Positions 26,043 through 38,741 are shown, numbered from the stretch's first letter. The stretch is 59,995 nucleotides of DNA from Lingula anatina (GCF_001039355.2 NW_019773515.1:384376-444370); one strand, 5' to 3'. Numbers and translations: made by a program. The notes: generated by a model not told the origin, from the letters alone.

Positions 26043-29000
26043 TGAAACCGGAGACTGGGCATTGGTCACTGTTCACGTCACGCACGTTCACGTTAAAACC
26101 CTCATAATTTAGCTAAGTCGGAGCTTTTCATGTCCAGCCCTCTCTGTCCTCAACTGACCTTGATATATTGACGTATTTTTCGGTAGAAAGACAGTGTATT
26201 TGTATTTAAACCAAGCTGGAAGTACTTCTCCCTAGTTTGTCATTTCTAAAATGAAAAAGGCATGATATTTGTCCTAGGAACCTATATTACCAAAGAACAG
26301 ACAAAGTAAACCTTGCGATTCAAATCAGCTGTTCTTGCAACCCTTTTTTCACTGCGTGTGCTTGTTAGCAGGAACCAGTATAATCTTTTTTAATTCACGT
26401 ATAAATTGTAGTTTACCATTGTGACGAACCGACACAGAAGCAAAAAGAAGCAAATAGTTAAACGTCATGGAAGAAATACATTCAAATCATGTTTACCAGC
26501 TACCAATAATTTTAACCGCTGGTATAAGAGTGACAGTTGCTCCCAGAATCAAAAGCAATGCATCCCAGTGTTTTGATTGCACTGGTTCATGTTCGGCTCA
26601 TAAATCAACGTCATGGATTATCTGAAATTCGTTTCACATTGCAGCAATATAATAACAGCAGCACCCCGTCCCTTCATTCAATAAAAAAAATGGCGGATAT
26701 AGCCCGTGATTTGGGCTATCGATGAGGAATGCTTGATTTTCATAGGCCTACTTCTCATTTCTACATGTAGCTGCACCAGCCATATCTCCTCTACGCCCGT
26801 ATATCTCGTGCAGGCAAATCATGCAACCAAGCTAACGCATATATGATTATGAAACCAATATTCTACACTTTTCTTTTCAGGCTGTGATCAGACCGATTTC
26901 CCATTTTCATTCATAAGAGATACAGATTCGCCATGCGTATATTACCAATGTCTGTTTGGCACGCCGCTCAAGAGGGACTGCCCCACGGGATCCATGCTAG
27001 AGCCAAGTTACACGTAAGTGTTCCTTATCGTTACAAGGCAATGGCACCATTATGTCTAGCTACAATAAACTGTACTTAATTGAATAAACACAAGATGTGG
27101 GCCTTTACCAAACCTTGCCGCTCCCCCAATCTGTCCGATAGATGTAGCTGCGCAGTGCCGCGGCCCAAACACCCAACGTGTTCGGGAACACCTATAGTCT
27201 CTGACGGGTGATTGCTGGGTGATGGCGTCATTCAAAATTATGTGCAAAAAATTCTCGGGTACAGAAATGCACCCGGCATTAGCCAGTAAAAACATCTAGT
27301 GGTTATCTAGTGAATACAACCTTTATTTTTGCGTTTGGCTTAGTTAATGTGAACCTGTGTAAACCGTTGGACCTGTATTTGATCAAGAGCAGAAATATGT
27401 TCATTTGCATTCTCCGTACAAGTGTTTTTATTGTTGTTTATTAAAATTGCGAGCTTAGTTGAAGCGAGTTTATTTTATTAATGTTCAACTTTTTATGCTA
27501 ATATTCTGTTATGATGATATGCATGAAACATTTTGTTTCTGTGTTTGTTGCGTTGTGCAAAACTTGTGAAGAAAACGACATGATGTCAAAAAATTAAATA
27601 AATGTCAGAAAAAAGCTCGCATTTGTAGCAAATGCCAGCTTCTTCGATGACGGCTGGAACTCAACGTCTTTGAGGACAGACATATATTTTATTCTTGACA
27701 ATAACAGTGGAGAGAAACTTTTGTAAGCATGCGCATTTCTTTACGAGAGCCAGAGACGCCTATCAAAGACGGCTTTAGTCGCCTGCGCAAATACCATGAC
27801 CTCAAAATCCAAATTAACATTTTTTCAAGATGAAGAATGGTCACAAGAACTGTGGCATCAGACAAGCGGCTTTTATTTCGGTTATGATATCGTAAAAGCA
27901 GAGACTTGTAACTCATTGAACCATTTGTTAGCGGTGTACTTGACAACTAATGAAAGTGACAGAGAGAACAATAAGTGCGTTATCAACCAATTCCTTTTAT
28001 GTAGGTTGTAGTTAAGCAACACGAGTAACCACATTTGAATCATTTTAATGCCGTTGTCAGATATGATTAATTCAGAAAAAGAACGGATATTTCTTTTCTA
28101 AACAATCCTTTTTTTTTGAGCTTGCAATCATAGAATTAAAACAATACAATGTGATGGTATTTTATGCCTGATGTATAAAGGTATATAAAATTAATCGCAA
28201 AAAAGACGTTCAATTATACTGGACTGATAACCAGAAAAGGAAAAAAATAGAGCTGAATCTGAAATTGTCCTTGTCTCCACCAAACCGCAAAATTTTATGA
28301 TACACTGGTTTTTGTTTACGTGGCATAAATTTTGTCATGATGTAATTGTTGTCGTTAAAACTGCCTTGATGTGGTCTCACAAAAATGTGCGTCTGTCATA
28401 TTATATTCACCAATGTACATTCCCTTCCGTCTAAATAATGCATTGGGATAAAATATAATTTATTCATTGTCTTTTGCATTAACTGAGACCGGCCAGTACA
28501 GGTGCACAGGCATTGACAGGGAACACGGAGCCCCCCCCCCCCCTTCGGCCTAGCCTCACCTTTTCAAATCAAAATGGCAGCCAATTTAAGAAACAAAATA
28601 AATGGCGGATATTCAGAAAACGGCGATCTGAAACCCAAGAAAGTACTAAAATACTCCAAATTACACCATATTTTGCAAATGTTTTAGTGCTGTGGGAAGA
28701 ACAGAGAAGGAGGAGGTGATGGGGAAGGAAAAGCAATGCCCCGTTTTCATCTAAATTTAGACATCTTTAAAATCTAATCTTAACATGTAATTAGACAAGT
28801 AAAATGTGAAGTTAGAACCGTATTAAGTATATCCCTTTTGTAAAGGGGGGTAATAATCGGTATATTATATGCAAATTGCTTTCTATAGACGTCCGTGCAT
28901 AACCCCTGAACCTGACCATGTAAATGCAAGGGTCATCTGATAATAAACGATCACCAGTGCTGATAAAACAGAAAAACTCGATTTTTAATTTTTTTAAAAG

Positions 29001-30621
29001 ATGAGGATTTCCGAGCTATATACAGTACCTTCGTAACCAGGTGGTGGTTACCAAGTGTGGAAATCGAAAATAAAATAATAAAACGAGGAAAATATTGATT
29101 CAATACATCGCCTCACGCTATTGCTGAAAATATATGGAACTCGTCATTTAGATAAACCACATTAATTTAATGCTTAGTTTTGGTAAGAAATCGGCGGACA
29201 AATAGAACAAGATAATATTGATTTAATTCCCACGGAAATTTACATCTCGATAGCAATATGTCTAGTGGATATTCCTGTATCAGTAAGATCAGACAAGCGC
29301 TATATGTCTATTATGAATGTGCCTTTAAAATTATGTGTAAATTTTACAATTTTGTCAAATTTATCAAAATTTTAAATTGCGTTTGGTTTTAACCCTGGAT
29401 CTTTGAGAACCTGATGATATAACGTCAACCAGTCGATGGTCGTGGCGCAGTTGTATTTGGTCGTCATAGCTCCATTCATCATCACCCACACTTCACAAAC
29501 AGGTGCTGGGAAGCAGTGGCCAGTTCAACGCTCCCTTTCACAATGTTTTTTACATTTATTTGGAGGAGCCCGAACTCATTGTTGACACTTTTGAACTGTT
29601 ACTAAAGATTCTTCATCTCCCGTTTATCCATCTCCCGACCATACATCCAAGAAAAAGTTTTTTTTTCTTTTTTTAACGTGACGTTTACCGCTCTTAGAGC
29701 AAATCATGATTACGTAGTCAACAAGTCAATGGATCATTGCAGACACGAAAACAGAGAGCACTTGTTGATTGATGGCATGCATTTTATTTATATAACTTGA
29801 CTATCCTTTCTTTCTGACGGAAGAACTCCCGGCGTTTTGAAATAAGCACACGCGCCACTCCAGCGCCCGGTGACTACTGAGCGTTGTAATTCCTACAAAA
29901 CAAGCACACGACACATTTCACAAGTGGCCGGTGCAAATATCGTGAATCATACCATTATTTGGTGCGGTCACTACTTTTATTTTTTTTCAGGTCTGATTCA
30001 TTTCTTATGAGACTGACTGATAAGGACTGTCTTTGTGTGACTGGTCAGATCTTCCTTTGAGATAACATCAAATCTGAAATAATGCGGTTTAAGACAAGAT
30101 TTGTTTTTCAAAATGGGAAGCAGACTTTGCTTTTGGAACAGCTATTAATACTGTACTAAAGGAATTATGTTGGATATATAAAGACTGAAACATTGAAACT
30201 GTTCCTTTGCAGAGATGTGTGTGTGTGTGTGTGTGTGCGTGTGCACGTGCGTTTGTGCATGGCCACTTTGGATTAAGGGTTGTTTTAAAATAATGTCGGC
30301 TATTTCCAATGCATTGTTCTTGAGAAGTTATACGTGTTATTTGGGTAGCTTTCAGAAAAAAATGTACAAATCAGAAAATTTCAACTTTATAATAACTTCA
30401 CACTGCTTTTCAGGTGAAATTCCATCAGATTATATGTTTTTTGATGAAATACGAGGACAAACACAATTTCATAATGCCTACATTGTCCCCTTGTGCACAA
30501 AATAGTACAATATGTGACACTAAGAATAAAAAACCTATGTGTAAAAGAAAATCTGACATACGAAAAATCAGATATGCATACAGACAAACTTGAAAACGAT
30601 TTCATAAAAGATGTGTTGATA

Positions 30622-30657
<36 letters not shown>

Positions 30658-32597
30658 TGCAGATATTCCGCCATCGACGTCTGTTCTCGCCTGCCCTTCC
30701 TCATCGGCGTGACTCGAGGAATTAAAACAAGAATGTCTTGCTTGACTAGTGCGTGAGAGAATGCCATTTTTGTCTGCTCCACGGCTACTTTTTTCCTTGT
30801 GCATTGGTGACATTTCAAATATCAAGAATTCGACAGAATGAGCACATAAAATGAGAACTTCGGTTGGAGTGAACTAGAAGAGAATTGTTTAGTTTATAAT
30901 CGTACGTGCAATTTTTGGAATTGACTCCCAAACACCGATATATGTGAGATATTTGAGAATGAATATCATGAATATAAACTTTTGGCTCCAGGACCCCCCA
31001 TTGTGCCTGTATGTTAGTGTGTATTACAGAGGCTGGTAAATCCAGGAAAAATGCCGTTTACTCCAATAAAATAAGTTCCTTTTTTATCCAGGGGATAAAT
31101 AGGTCTAAGAATTATGGCACCAAAATCTTCCTTAGCGTACCTTTAATAAGATCTTCAGTACCAAGACTGGGTTCCAATGCCTAGATCGATCCATCTGGAT
31201 CGGTCTATCTCCCTGGGGAGTCTCACTAAATTGCTAAGAACCTAACCGGTTTAAATGTCTGTCACGCCTACCGGATCAGCTAGGGGGTAAAGATAATGAC
31301 CCCTAACAGCTTTACTAAATCGATTCAAATACCTGTGGGAATGGTCCCCAATGGCCGTGTCCGACGTGAGGTGCAATAAGGGGCACATGTCTCTCATTTC
31401 TTGAACACACATAAATTTGTTCCTGTGTGGCTATGTGACAGTCATTGCATATCAAATGACATAATTAAGCTTTTGATCAAAGGTTGAACAAATTGTTGAA
31501 GAAAATACATCTGTTAAACTCGCGAAATCCATTGCAAACATTAATGACTAATATGTGCCTTGGTACATTATCGCCTGCCTCACGATATTTCAATAAAATC
31601 GTCTGTGATCAGGAAATAAGATGGATTTACCTTACATAACGTCTTAACGTGTGCCCCCTTTGAAGAATTCAATTTAAATTACAAAAGGCACCATTATATC
31701 ATTGCCAAAGAGTCATATCAAGGTATCGGTGATACGAAATCAGTAAAAGTGCCATTTCAATTACACAGTTCAACAATCTGAAAATGAAAATGCATTTCAG
31801 GTTGTATAAAAGTTTTGACAAAAAATCCAACACATCGTGAAAGTTAGATACAGTTTAGCTTACTTCACTTTTACTAAAAGACCAATCAATTCAATGCTGA
31901 CTTATTATGGAAACGCACTTTCAGACGAGCATCCTCAAGTCCGTGGTAAATGCCACTCCCAGTTAAAGCCACCCCCAGTTTGAAACCCTGTTCCAGATCT
32001 ACTCTGATCATAAAAAATGTATCTGATTTTTCAAGGCGAGGCCCCACGCTCACTTACGGTTCTCATAAGGTTTTTTCTGTTCTTAATCTGTTCTAGGACA
32101 TTCTGAAGGACTTCCTAATAACAGTTCTCGAACTGTTACATTCATTACAGAAGAACATTAGCACTGTAAAAATTACACCAAATGTTCTAGAATAAATTGA
32201 GAACCGTAAGTGAACATTAAATGAGACGAATTTTCGCAGGAGAACCAGCCACCAACGCCCTCCACTCCCTCACCCACGTCACTGCAGACGATCACTGTGT
32301 GGGCATGTGATCTGGATGACTAAGCTGAATGATACACCCCCTTATGCACAAAATCTTTCTTTCTGTATACATGTAGAAACACCATTCACTTCAAATACGG
32401 TCTTTTACTGAACACGTCGAATTATTAATCGAACAAAAATAACTATTTCACAAAGCAGACAGATTTAGAACACTGACCTCTAGCGCCATCTGGGAGGTTT
32501 TCAGCCTTTCAGCAGTATTGAAGCCATGATCATTTGTGCTATCATGGGGTATCTAGCTTATAAAAACAAATCGTAGTTCGAAGAAGATTACCAAGCT

Positions 32598-32637
<40 letters not shown>

Positions 32638-32682
32638 AGGGGGTATGGTGGCTTATATTGCGTCGTTTGCTAAAGCAACAAA

Positions 32683-32729
<47 letters not shown>

Positions 32730-35700
32730 ATATAATGTCTTGGTATTAGATAAAGATACTCAGCATCAGTTTATCATGAAACATTATGCCGAGTCCGTGC
32801 TTAATTACACAGCAACGAGTGCAATTTATTATGAGAATACCTCGGAGGGCTACTTAAATACACACTTAAATCTGGGCATTCAGTGATTCAGCACTTGGGC
32901 CACATTTTATGGGTATATTTGGGGCGAAGAAAGCCACGATATACAGTTTACCGTGCACATATCATTTTACGTGTGCTTCTACGAGAATGGATAAAATGTC
33001 AGGCCTCATCAACTCATTTTAATTCCGTTTGAAAAATGTGCCCCTTTGGGGCGCGCTGAAGTCTGGCAACGCACTAATGTGCTAGGTGTGCAATGAGCAT
33101 TTCAAAACACAATATTTGTCTATTTTATTACGCGTGTTTTCATTGGCCAATACCAACAAATAGGCCTACGCGACACGTCATACAGCACATGTTGGTCGAC
33201 ACGTTGTGTGTCAACTAGGCCAGAAACATTTCAAGAGAGCCCAGGAGAGTTTTAGAAAGCGGCAAAAATTAAGATGTGTGAAACCAGGGAGTTATGTCTC
33301 TGTACTGAAGCCAGACTCCATCCACTTGTAAATTAAAAGGTATTTTACGTATTTCAGATATGGTCTGTTCAACCCGTGCACTGTGGCATCAAGTGACTGT
33401 CAGAAGAATGTCAACACGAGGCCAGTGGGTGGAGGTGTACCCTTTACTATGGGTAAGGTTTTAAGGCGGTGCTTCGGGAATAAAAAAGTGCTAGTAATAG
33501 GTTTTCCTTTTTCTCCTTTTATATGGGAAGAGAGAGAGCCAATTTAGTTTCAATGAAGAGTTACACTCAATCCACGTATAAAGCAGAGGATGGGGGACAG
33601 TTACCACTTTACTGTTTAGATCAAACTGCAAATCGCTTTGCTTCTACCCTTCGTGAGTAGATGGTAACTTTGTATTAAAGAGCATTTCCTGAAGTATGGC
33701 TTTTTATCCTTTCCAGACTGTGGAATAGTAGGTATAGGCGGGTTTATTCGTGATAGGGCCTCCCCATGCACCTACTACCAATGTCTCCTCCTCCGGAATG
33801 AGGCCACCGGCGTCCCAGGGCCATATTTGTTAAGAAGACGGTGCAGAAACCGCCTGGCCGTACCACTGTCGTATACCTATGGGATGTTTACGCCGTGTAG
33901 AACGACCAGTCCTCTATGCGCTGGTCCAACCACGTTCCCGACAACGACTACAACCACTCCCACGACGACTACGACCACTACCACAACGACTACAACCACT
34001 CCCACAACCACAACTACTAAGCCCACAACTACAGAAGTCGTTCAAACCATTGAGAGTGGCACCATATTCACACCGAGTCTGGCCCCGCCTGAAGCACAGC
34101 AGAAAATCACCACAAGTGACAGTACGACTGAAAGATACGGAGCCGACTTACTGTCAGACGAGACCCCTCTCTTTGATCAACCGAGCCTGCCCTCTACCGG
34201 CGCCAGTAGACCAGGACGAGCCGTAACCAGTGCTCCAGATGTTGTTCAAACTACCATTTTGCCGATGGAAGACCCTTCTACAACAATTATTGTGGTCACT
34301 CCCTCAATTGCCCCGACACCAGGAGTAATGCCTAAACGTAATGATATTGTGATTGCTGGTGGACTGCCGTACACTATAGGTATGTATGCAGACAAACACA
34401 CAGATTTTATCAATATTACAGATATTTGTTTAGATGAATGCATTGAATGCATTTGGAATTTCCGATAGATAATTTGAATGATAGAGATATAGTGAAAGTG
34501 CAATAATAATAACTCAAATTGCATTTATATATATATATATATTTTTTTTTTAATTTACAAGACAGGCTTTAAAATTTGAGGATATTTTTTTTAATCTTCG
34601 TAACAAAGTTTCAGTTTCACTTCAGTATAAAATATCGCTCTATCGTTCTATTACAGACTGTGCTGCTGTTGGTATTGGTAACTTTGTGCGAGACATGGAA
34701 TCTGCTTGCTATTTCTACCAGTGCAAGGTATTCAAGAGTCGATTTACAGGAAATATGGGATTTGTACTACCAAGGAAAAAATGTCCTCCCGGTAAAGGCA
34801 TCTCTATGAATTTTAATTATGGCCCCGGGAACCCGTGTAGAGAAGAAGTTTCGGATGACACCTGTGACATAACACCAACTTCTACTCCGGAAACGACATC
34901 TACAACAACGCCAACCACCACAACAACACCAACCACAACAACCACAACACCAACCACAACAACCACAACACCAACCACAACGACAACAACACCAACCACA
35001 ACAACGCCAACGCCAACGACAACACCAACGGCTGCAAGGACACCGCTGCCATCGGATATCAGCATTGCTGGTGGAAGACCATACACTTTAGGTATATTTG
35101 GATGATATCACTTCTACTCGTTTTGAGTATCATAACCGTAGAGTTTTTTTATCAAAAAATGTGACTGGTATTTGCATTAAGGATAAGAAATCAATGTGGG
35201 ATGCTGCTGAATTTTAGATGATAACTTTCTTAACCATTGGTTGTGCATCGCACGTGTACCGTTAATGAAAGTAAAAAGAATATGTAGATGCAAACGTTTT
35301 TGAAATTAGACGATCGTATATGGTATAATCAATGGTGTAACATTGGTATGAAGACGTTTCCATTATCAATAAAATAGTAATGTGTCTGGTGGCAATTTGG
35401 CTATAGAACTTTACTCCGTAGTATATGTAATGATTTACAATCGGCAAAGGTTCTAGGTTTCTCTATACAACAACAAATAGCTTCGAAGTCAGTTCTTCTT
35501 CCATTTCAGATTGTGAAGGAGCGGGTAAAAATGCCTACGTTGCCGACAGATCTAGTCCCTGTAACTACTACCAATGTATAGGGTACGACATCGGACCAAA
35601 TACCATCTTTGTCATTATGAGGTTCTCATGCCCAGTGTACAAGTCTGTGCCGGAGGTTTTCACTTATGGCTTCTCTCAGCCGTGTATTGATGACAAGTTT

Positions 35701-37869
35701 GACTGTCCCGGTGCACCACCGCTGCCACCACGACAGAGCACGACAGAAACTGTACCAACGACTGAAGTCATCACAACTGTTGCACCAACTGTCAGTGTTA
35801 CTGACGCTGTCACTACTGCCGATGGCCTCACTGTTGCACCAACTGTCAGTGTTACCGATGCAGTTACTACTGCCGATGGCCTCACTGTTGCACCAACTGT
35901 GAGCGTTACCGATGCTGTCACTACTGCCGATGGCCTCACTGTTGCACCAACTGTGAGCGTTACCGATGCTGTCACTACTGCCGATGGCCTCACTGTTGCA
36001 CCAACTGTTAATGTTACTGATGCTGTCACTACTGCCGATGGCCTCACTGTTGCACCAACTGTCAGTGTTACTGATGCTGTCACTACTGCCGATGGCCTCA
36101 CTGTTGCACCAACTGTCAGTGTTACTGATGCTGTCACTACTGCCGATGGCCTCACTGTTGCACCAACTGTCAGTGTTACTGATGCTGTCACTACTGCCGA
36201 TGGCCTCACTGTTGCACCAACTGTCAGTGTTACTGATGCTGTCACTACTGCCGATGGCCTCACTGTTGCACCAACTGTCAGTGTTACTGATGCTGTCACT
36301 ACTGCCGATGGCCTCACTGTTGCACCAACTGTCAGTGTTACTGATGCTGTCACTACTGCCGATGGCCTCACTGTTGCACCAACTGTCAGTGTTACTGATG
36401 CTGTCACTACTGCCGATGGCCTCACTGTTGCACCAACTGTCAGTGTTACTGATGCTGTCACTACTGCCGATGGCCTCACTGTTGCACCAACTGTCAGTGT
36501 TACTGATGCTGTCACTACTGCCGATGGCCTCACTGTTGCACCAACTGTCAGTGTTACTGATGCTGTCACTACTGCCGATGGCCTCACTGTTGCACCAACT
36601 GTCAGTGTTACTGATGCTGTCACTACTGCCGATGGCCTCACTGTTGCACCAACTGTCAGTGTTACTGATGCTGTCACTACTGCCGATGGCCTCACTGTTG
36701 CACCAACTGTCAGTGTTACTGATGCTGTCACTACTGCCGATGGCCTCACTGTTGCACCAACTGTCAGTGTTACTGATGCTGTCACTACTGCCGATGGCCT
36801 CACTGTTGCACCAACTGTCAGTGTTACTGATGCTGTCACTACTGCCGATGGCCTCACTGTTGCACCAACTGTCAGTGTTACTGATGCTGTCACTACTGCC
36901 GATGGCCTCACTGTTGCACCAACTGTCAGTGTTACTGATGCTGTCACTACTGCCGATGGCCTCACTGTTGCACCAACTGTCAGTGTTACTGATGCTGTCA
37001 CTACTGCCGATGGCCTCACTGTTGCACCAACTGTCAGTGTTACTGATGCTGTCACTACTGCCGATGGCCTCACTGTTGCACCAACTGTCAGTGTTACTGA
37101 TGCTGTCACTACTGCCGATGGCCTCACTGTTGCACCAACTGTCAGTGTTACTGATGCTGTCACTACTGCCGATGGCCTCACTGTTGCACCAACTGTCAGT
37201 GTTACTGATGCTGTCACTACTGCCGATGGCCTCACTGTTGCACCAACTGTCAGTGTTACTGATGCTGTCACTACTGCCGATGGCCTCACTGTTGCACCAA
37301 CTGTCAGTGTTACTGATGCTGTCACTACTGCCGATGGCCTCACTGTTGCACCAACTGTCAGTGTTACTGATGCTGTCACTACTGCCGATGGCCTCACTGT
37401 TGCACCAACTGTCAGTGTTACTGATGCTGTCACTACTGCCGATGGCCTCACTGTTGCACCAACTGTCAGTGTTACTGATGCTGTCACTACTGCCGATGGC
37501 CTCACTGTTGCACCAACTGTCAGTGTTACTGATGCTGTCACTACTGCCGATGGCCTCACTCATGCACCAACTGCCAGTGTTACCGATGGGTTGACAACTA
37601 TCTCAACTGCTATCTCAACCACTTCTGCTGCTCCTGGATCTATAGCTGGCACCACTGATGCCCCTGTCACTACTACAAGTATGCGAGTTGAGACTACCAC
37701 TTTAGACTGCACTAACATTAATGAAGACGAAGACTTAGAAAAGGCCCTGAGATGTCTTGTGAGTGGCGCAGGGAACATCGCTTCCCGCACTACAGACGTG
37801 GGCACGTTCTTTGACAAGGTTCACGATTTGTTGCTGCGATTGAGCAACCGACAGGTCCACCGCGAGTAA
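14026..37869 (+). CDS. Secreted mucin with four chitin-binding-like modules and an 18-residue VNTR (6 exons)
   Basis: Exons 14026-14164, 26881-27013, 33358-33452, 33717-34379, 34657-35091 and 35510-37869 join to exactly 1275 codons (1274 residues plus TAA), with GT-AG borders and matching phases (1, 2, 1, 1, 1). The first exon encodes a hydrophobic leader (YYIFLLLYCGLIQVTS). Four modules follow, each with six cysteines, a C-x-Y-[YF]-Q-C centre and later ..PC....C, close to the CBM14/peritrophin-A pattern but one residue shorter between Cys2 and Cys3. Module 1 is split over exons 2-3; modules 2-4 are one per exon. Modules 2-3 end in Thr/Pro-rich stretches and an IAGG-x-PYT-x-G linker. Residues 579-1172 are the VNTR. 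The tail of about 100 residues holds two cysteines and a helical-looking end. Likely a heavily O-glycosylated extracellular mucin; chitin binding is unproven. Intermediate exons in the 12.7-kb first intron, which contains the N gap, cannot be excluded. Confidence 0.8.
15014..15217 (-). CDS. Orphan exon candidate, unknown product
   Basis: A minus-strand frame from ATG at 15217 runs about 65 codons with a charged, coding-like composition (RKRQDALLKIEMEKM, VDERVARVWEV). It reaches ACCC followed by GTGAGT, a good donor, just before its stop. No partner exon, signal peptide or known domain was found. It lies inside mucin intron 1 on the opposite strand and could be chance or a transposon remnant. 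Confidence 0.2.
   Translation of the reverse strand: MDTLYPGCVLTLIKTISLRKRQDALLKIEMEKMVTKEVYVNMFMVDERVARVWEVTRRTTVTRTREW
16188..16232. repeat. (CA)n microsatellite
   Basis: CA tract with a single TA interruption, in mucin intron 1. Confidence 0.95.
16397..16463. repeat. Compound (TC)n(AC)n microsatellite
   Basis: A TC run of about 38 bp passes directly into an AC run of about 28 bp. Confidence 0.95.
16686..16834. mobile_element. MITE-like dispersed element, copy 1
   Basis: The left end GGAATGGCAGCCCTAGGAAT and right end GTTCCTAGCAGAGTGCCATT are imperfect inverted repeats. The same layout, with an internal ATTAGTACAGGT word, recurs near 39653-39840 and 41983-42160. Non-coding. Confidence 0.6.
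21276..21314. repeat. (AG)n microsatellite
   Basis: AG tract of about 39 bp in mucin intron 1. Confidence 0.95.
24471..24661. mobile_element. GATCGATC-family element, tandem halves
   Basis: Two direct relatives of the same arm lie side by side: GGATCGATCCATCTCCGAGG with later CAGCTTAAG, then GGATCGATCCAACTCTGAGG with later TCAGCTGAACTAA. The sequence resembles the elements at 521-757 and 31152-31370. Non-coding. Confidence 0.55.
25864..26041. other. Assembly gap (138 N) followed by a 40-bp T homopolymer
   Basis: N runs from 25864 to 26001 and is followed at once by about 40 T. The homopolymer probably caused the gap and may be the poly(A) tail of a minus-strand retroelement hidden in it. 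Frames crossing it are artefacts. Confidence 0.95.
30214..30240. repeat. (TG)n microsatellite
   Basis: TG tract in mucin intron 2. Confidence 0.9.
30625..30654. repeat. (AG)n microsatellite
   Basis: AG tract in mucin intron 2. Confidence 0.9.
31152..31370. mobile_element. GATCGATC-family palindromic element
   Basis: It contains CTAGATCGATCCATCTGGAT and GTCACGCCTACCGGATCAGC, and a centre (AGCTAGGGGGTAAAGATAAT, then AACAGCTTTA) that matches the centre of the elements in the granulin introns (AGCTGCTATGGGTAATTAAT, then AGCAGCTTTA). Non-coding. Confidence 0.6.
32050..32213. mobile_element. Short MITE with perfect 16-bp TIRs
   Basis: TCACTTACGGTTCTCA at 32050-32065 is exactly inverted at 32198-32213. 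The element is 164 bp with no coding capacity and lies in mucin intron 2. Confidence 0.7.
32602..32731. repeat. (CA)n and (AAAT)n microsatellites
   Basis: A CA tract at about 32602-32634 is followed, after about 50 bp, by an AAAT/AATA tetranucleotide tract of about 50 bp (32683-32731). Confidence 0.9.
33945..34035 (+). repeat. Thr/Pro-coding ACN repeat in mucin exon 4
   Basis: Imperfect ACNACNACNCCC units encode a run of threonines with occasional prolines directly after module 2, a typical mucin O-glycosylation stretch. Confidence 0.9.
34895..35035 (+). repeat. Thr/Pro-coding ACN repeat in mucin exon 5
   Basis: ACAACAACCACAACACCA-type units encode TTTTTP repeats after module 3. Because the unit is an in-frame short tandem repeat, length variation would keep the frame. 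Confidence 0.9.
35779..37560 (+). repeat. Coding VNTR: 33 copies of a 54-bp unit
   Basis: Exactly 33 x 54 bp encode the 18-residue unit VAPTVSVTDAVTTADGLT, followed by a degenerate 34th unit (HAPTASVTDGLTT). Copies 1-5 carry a few silent or conservative differences (for example AGCGTTACC, GCAGTTACT, and one AAT giving Asn in copy 5). From 36049 to 37560 the 28 copies look identical base for base. About 40% of residues are Thr or Ser. The copy number may be compressed or expanded by assembly. Confidence 0.97.
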
Positions 37870-37923
37870 TAATGATGATAGTCAGTTATGGTTCAGTTAT
37901 AATAGAATGGTAAAAGTATGTTC

Positions 37924-37929
37924 AATAAA
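37924..37929 (+). terminator. Poly(A) signal of the mucin gene
   Basis: Canonical AATAAA 55 bp downstream of the TAA stop. Confidence 0.65.
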
Positions 37930-38741
37930 AATGTATTAATTACTAATTATTTTTGAAACAATATCATTTTATCTATTGATGAAGGACACACCATATATTA
38001 ACCTTTATTTGATGATATCTAAAATGTTGCGAACATTAATTGTTTGACAGTGTATCATATTCTAGTGAGCCCTCACATGGCTTCATGCGGCCATCAGCAC
38101 TTAAATACTTTATGTTTAGTTATGAAACAACGTTGTTTGATATTTTGATGGATCCCAAGCGCTCTCTGTTGATTATTATCCAACGTGGATCAGGCCTTAT
38201 GCTCAATGTTATCTTGACAAACGTGTGTGTACTTTTAAGTATAAAATTACACTGTCTGGATTTAGACTTTTCACATTTAAGATGATAAGAAATGCTATAC
38301 TATAACTAACTTGATTAACATTTGTTGGTTATTACAAGGATTGGTTGATATTATAACTACTAATAAATAGTTATTTAAATTAAGAAAGCTTTGGATCAAG
38401 CGTTTCAAGGTGTACCCCTATATTCATATACAGAAGTAATAATAATTATGTTTCCGTATTATTATGACCAAAAATACAGATTTTAAATGTAACTTAATGA
38501 CTCTTGACAATTATCGCATAAGAATATTATGTGATTTGCATTAAGAACAGAATTGAAAAGAGAAATAATTGATAGGTTTCTTTATCCTTCATTTGGTATC
38601 CATCTGGTCATTTACGGATATTGAGGAGCCGACTGTTCAACACAAACCTTTTTTCAAATTCCTCTATTTATTAAAATTAGAAAAAGGCGTAGGACTTGTG
38701 ACAAAGTGCTGGTCCGTTTGCGGTCATTCTGTATTGTCTCT

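Larger units (their letters stand above)
14165..26880 (+). other. Mucin intron 1 (12.7 kb)
   Basis: It starts GTAAGG and ends TTCTTTTCAG. It holds microsatellites, inverted-repeat elements, an assembly gap and homopolymer C/G runs near 15339, 19687 and 19741. Apart from one weak minus-strand exon candidate (15014-15217), no coding sequence was convincing. Confidence 0.6.
27014..33357 (+). other. Mucin intron 2 (6.3 kb)
   Basis: It begins GTAAGT and ends ATTTCAG, and separates the two halves of chitin-binding-like module 1. It carries TG, AG, CA and AAAT microsatellites and two inverted-repeat elements (31152-31370, 32050-32213). No exon was seen. Confidence 0.6.

Noticed and set aside
25790-26112. 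Frames with runs of Phe or Lys across the N gap
   Set aside because: They are translations of N and a T homopolymer.
30387-30818. 143-codon minus-strand frame
   Set aside because: It contains a long Ser-Leu run from the AG microsatellite and has no recognisable domain.
33879-34226. Alternative plus-strand frame rich in Arg, Pro and Leu over mucin exon 4
   Set aside because: It is a shifted reading of the Thr-coding ACN repeat; the other frame is joined by splice sites and carries the cysteine module.
36049-37560. CRISPR-like regular repeats
   Set aside because: There are no spacers: the 54-bp units are contiguous and in frame within a eukaryotic mucin exon.
35626-37563. Open frames of more than 600 codons on the minus strand and a second plus-strand frame over the mucin repeat
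   Set aside because: They are by-products of a stop-free 54-bp unit, have no exon context, and the plus-strand frame continuous with the cysteine module explains the region.
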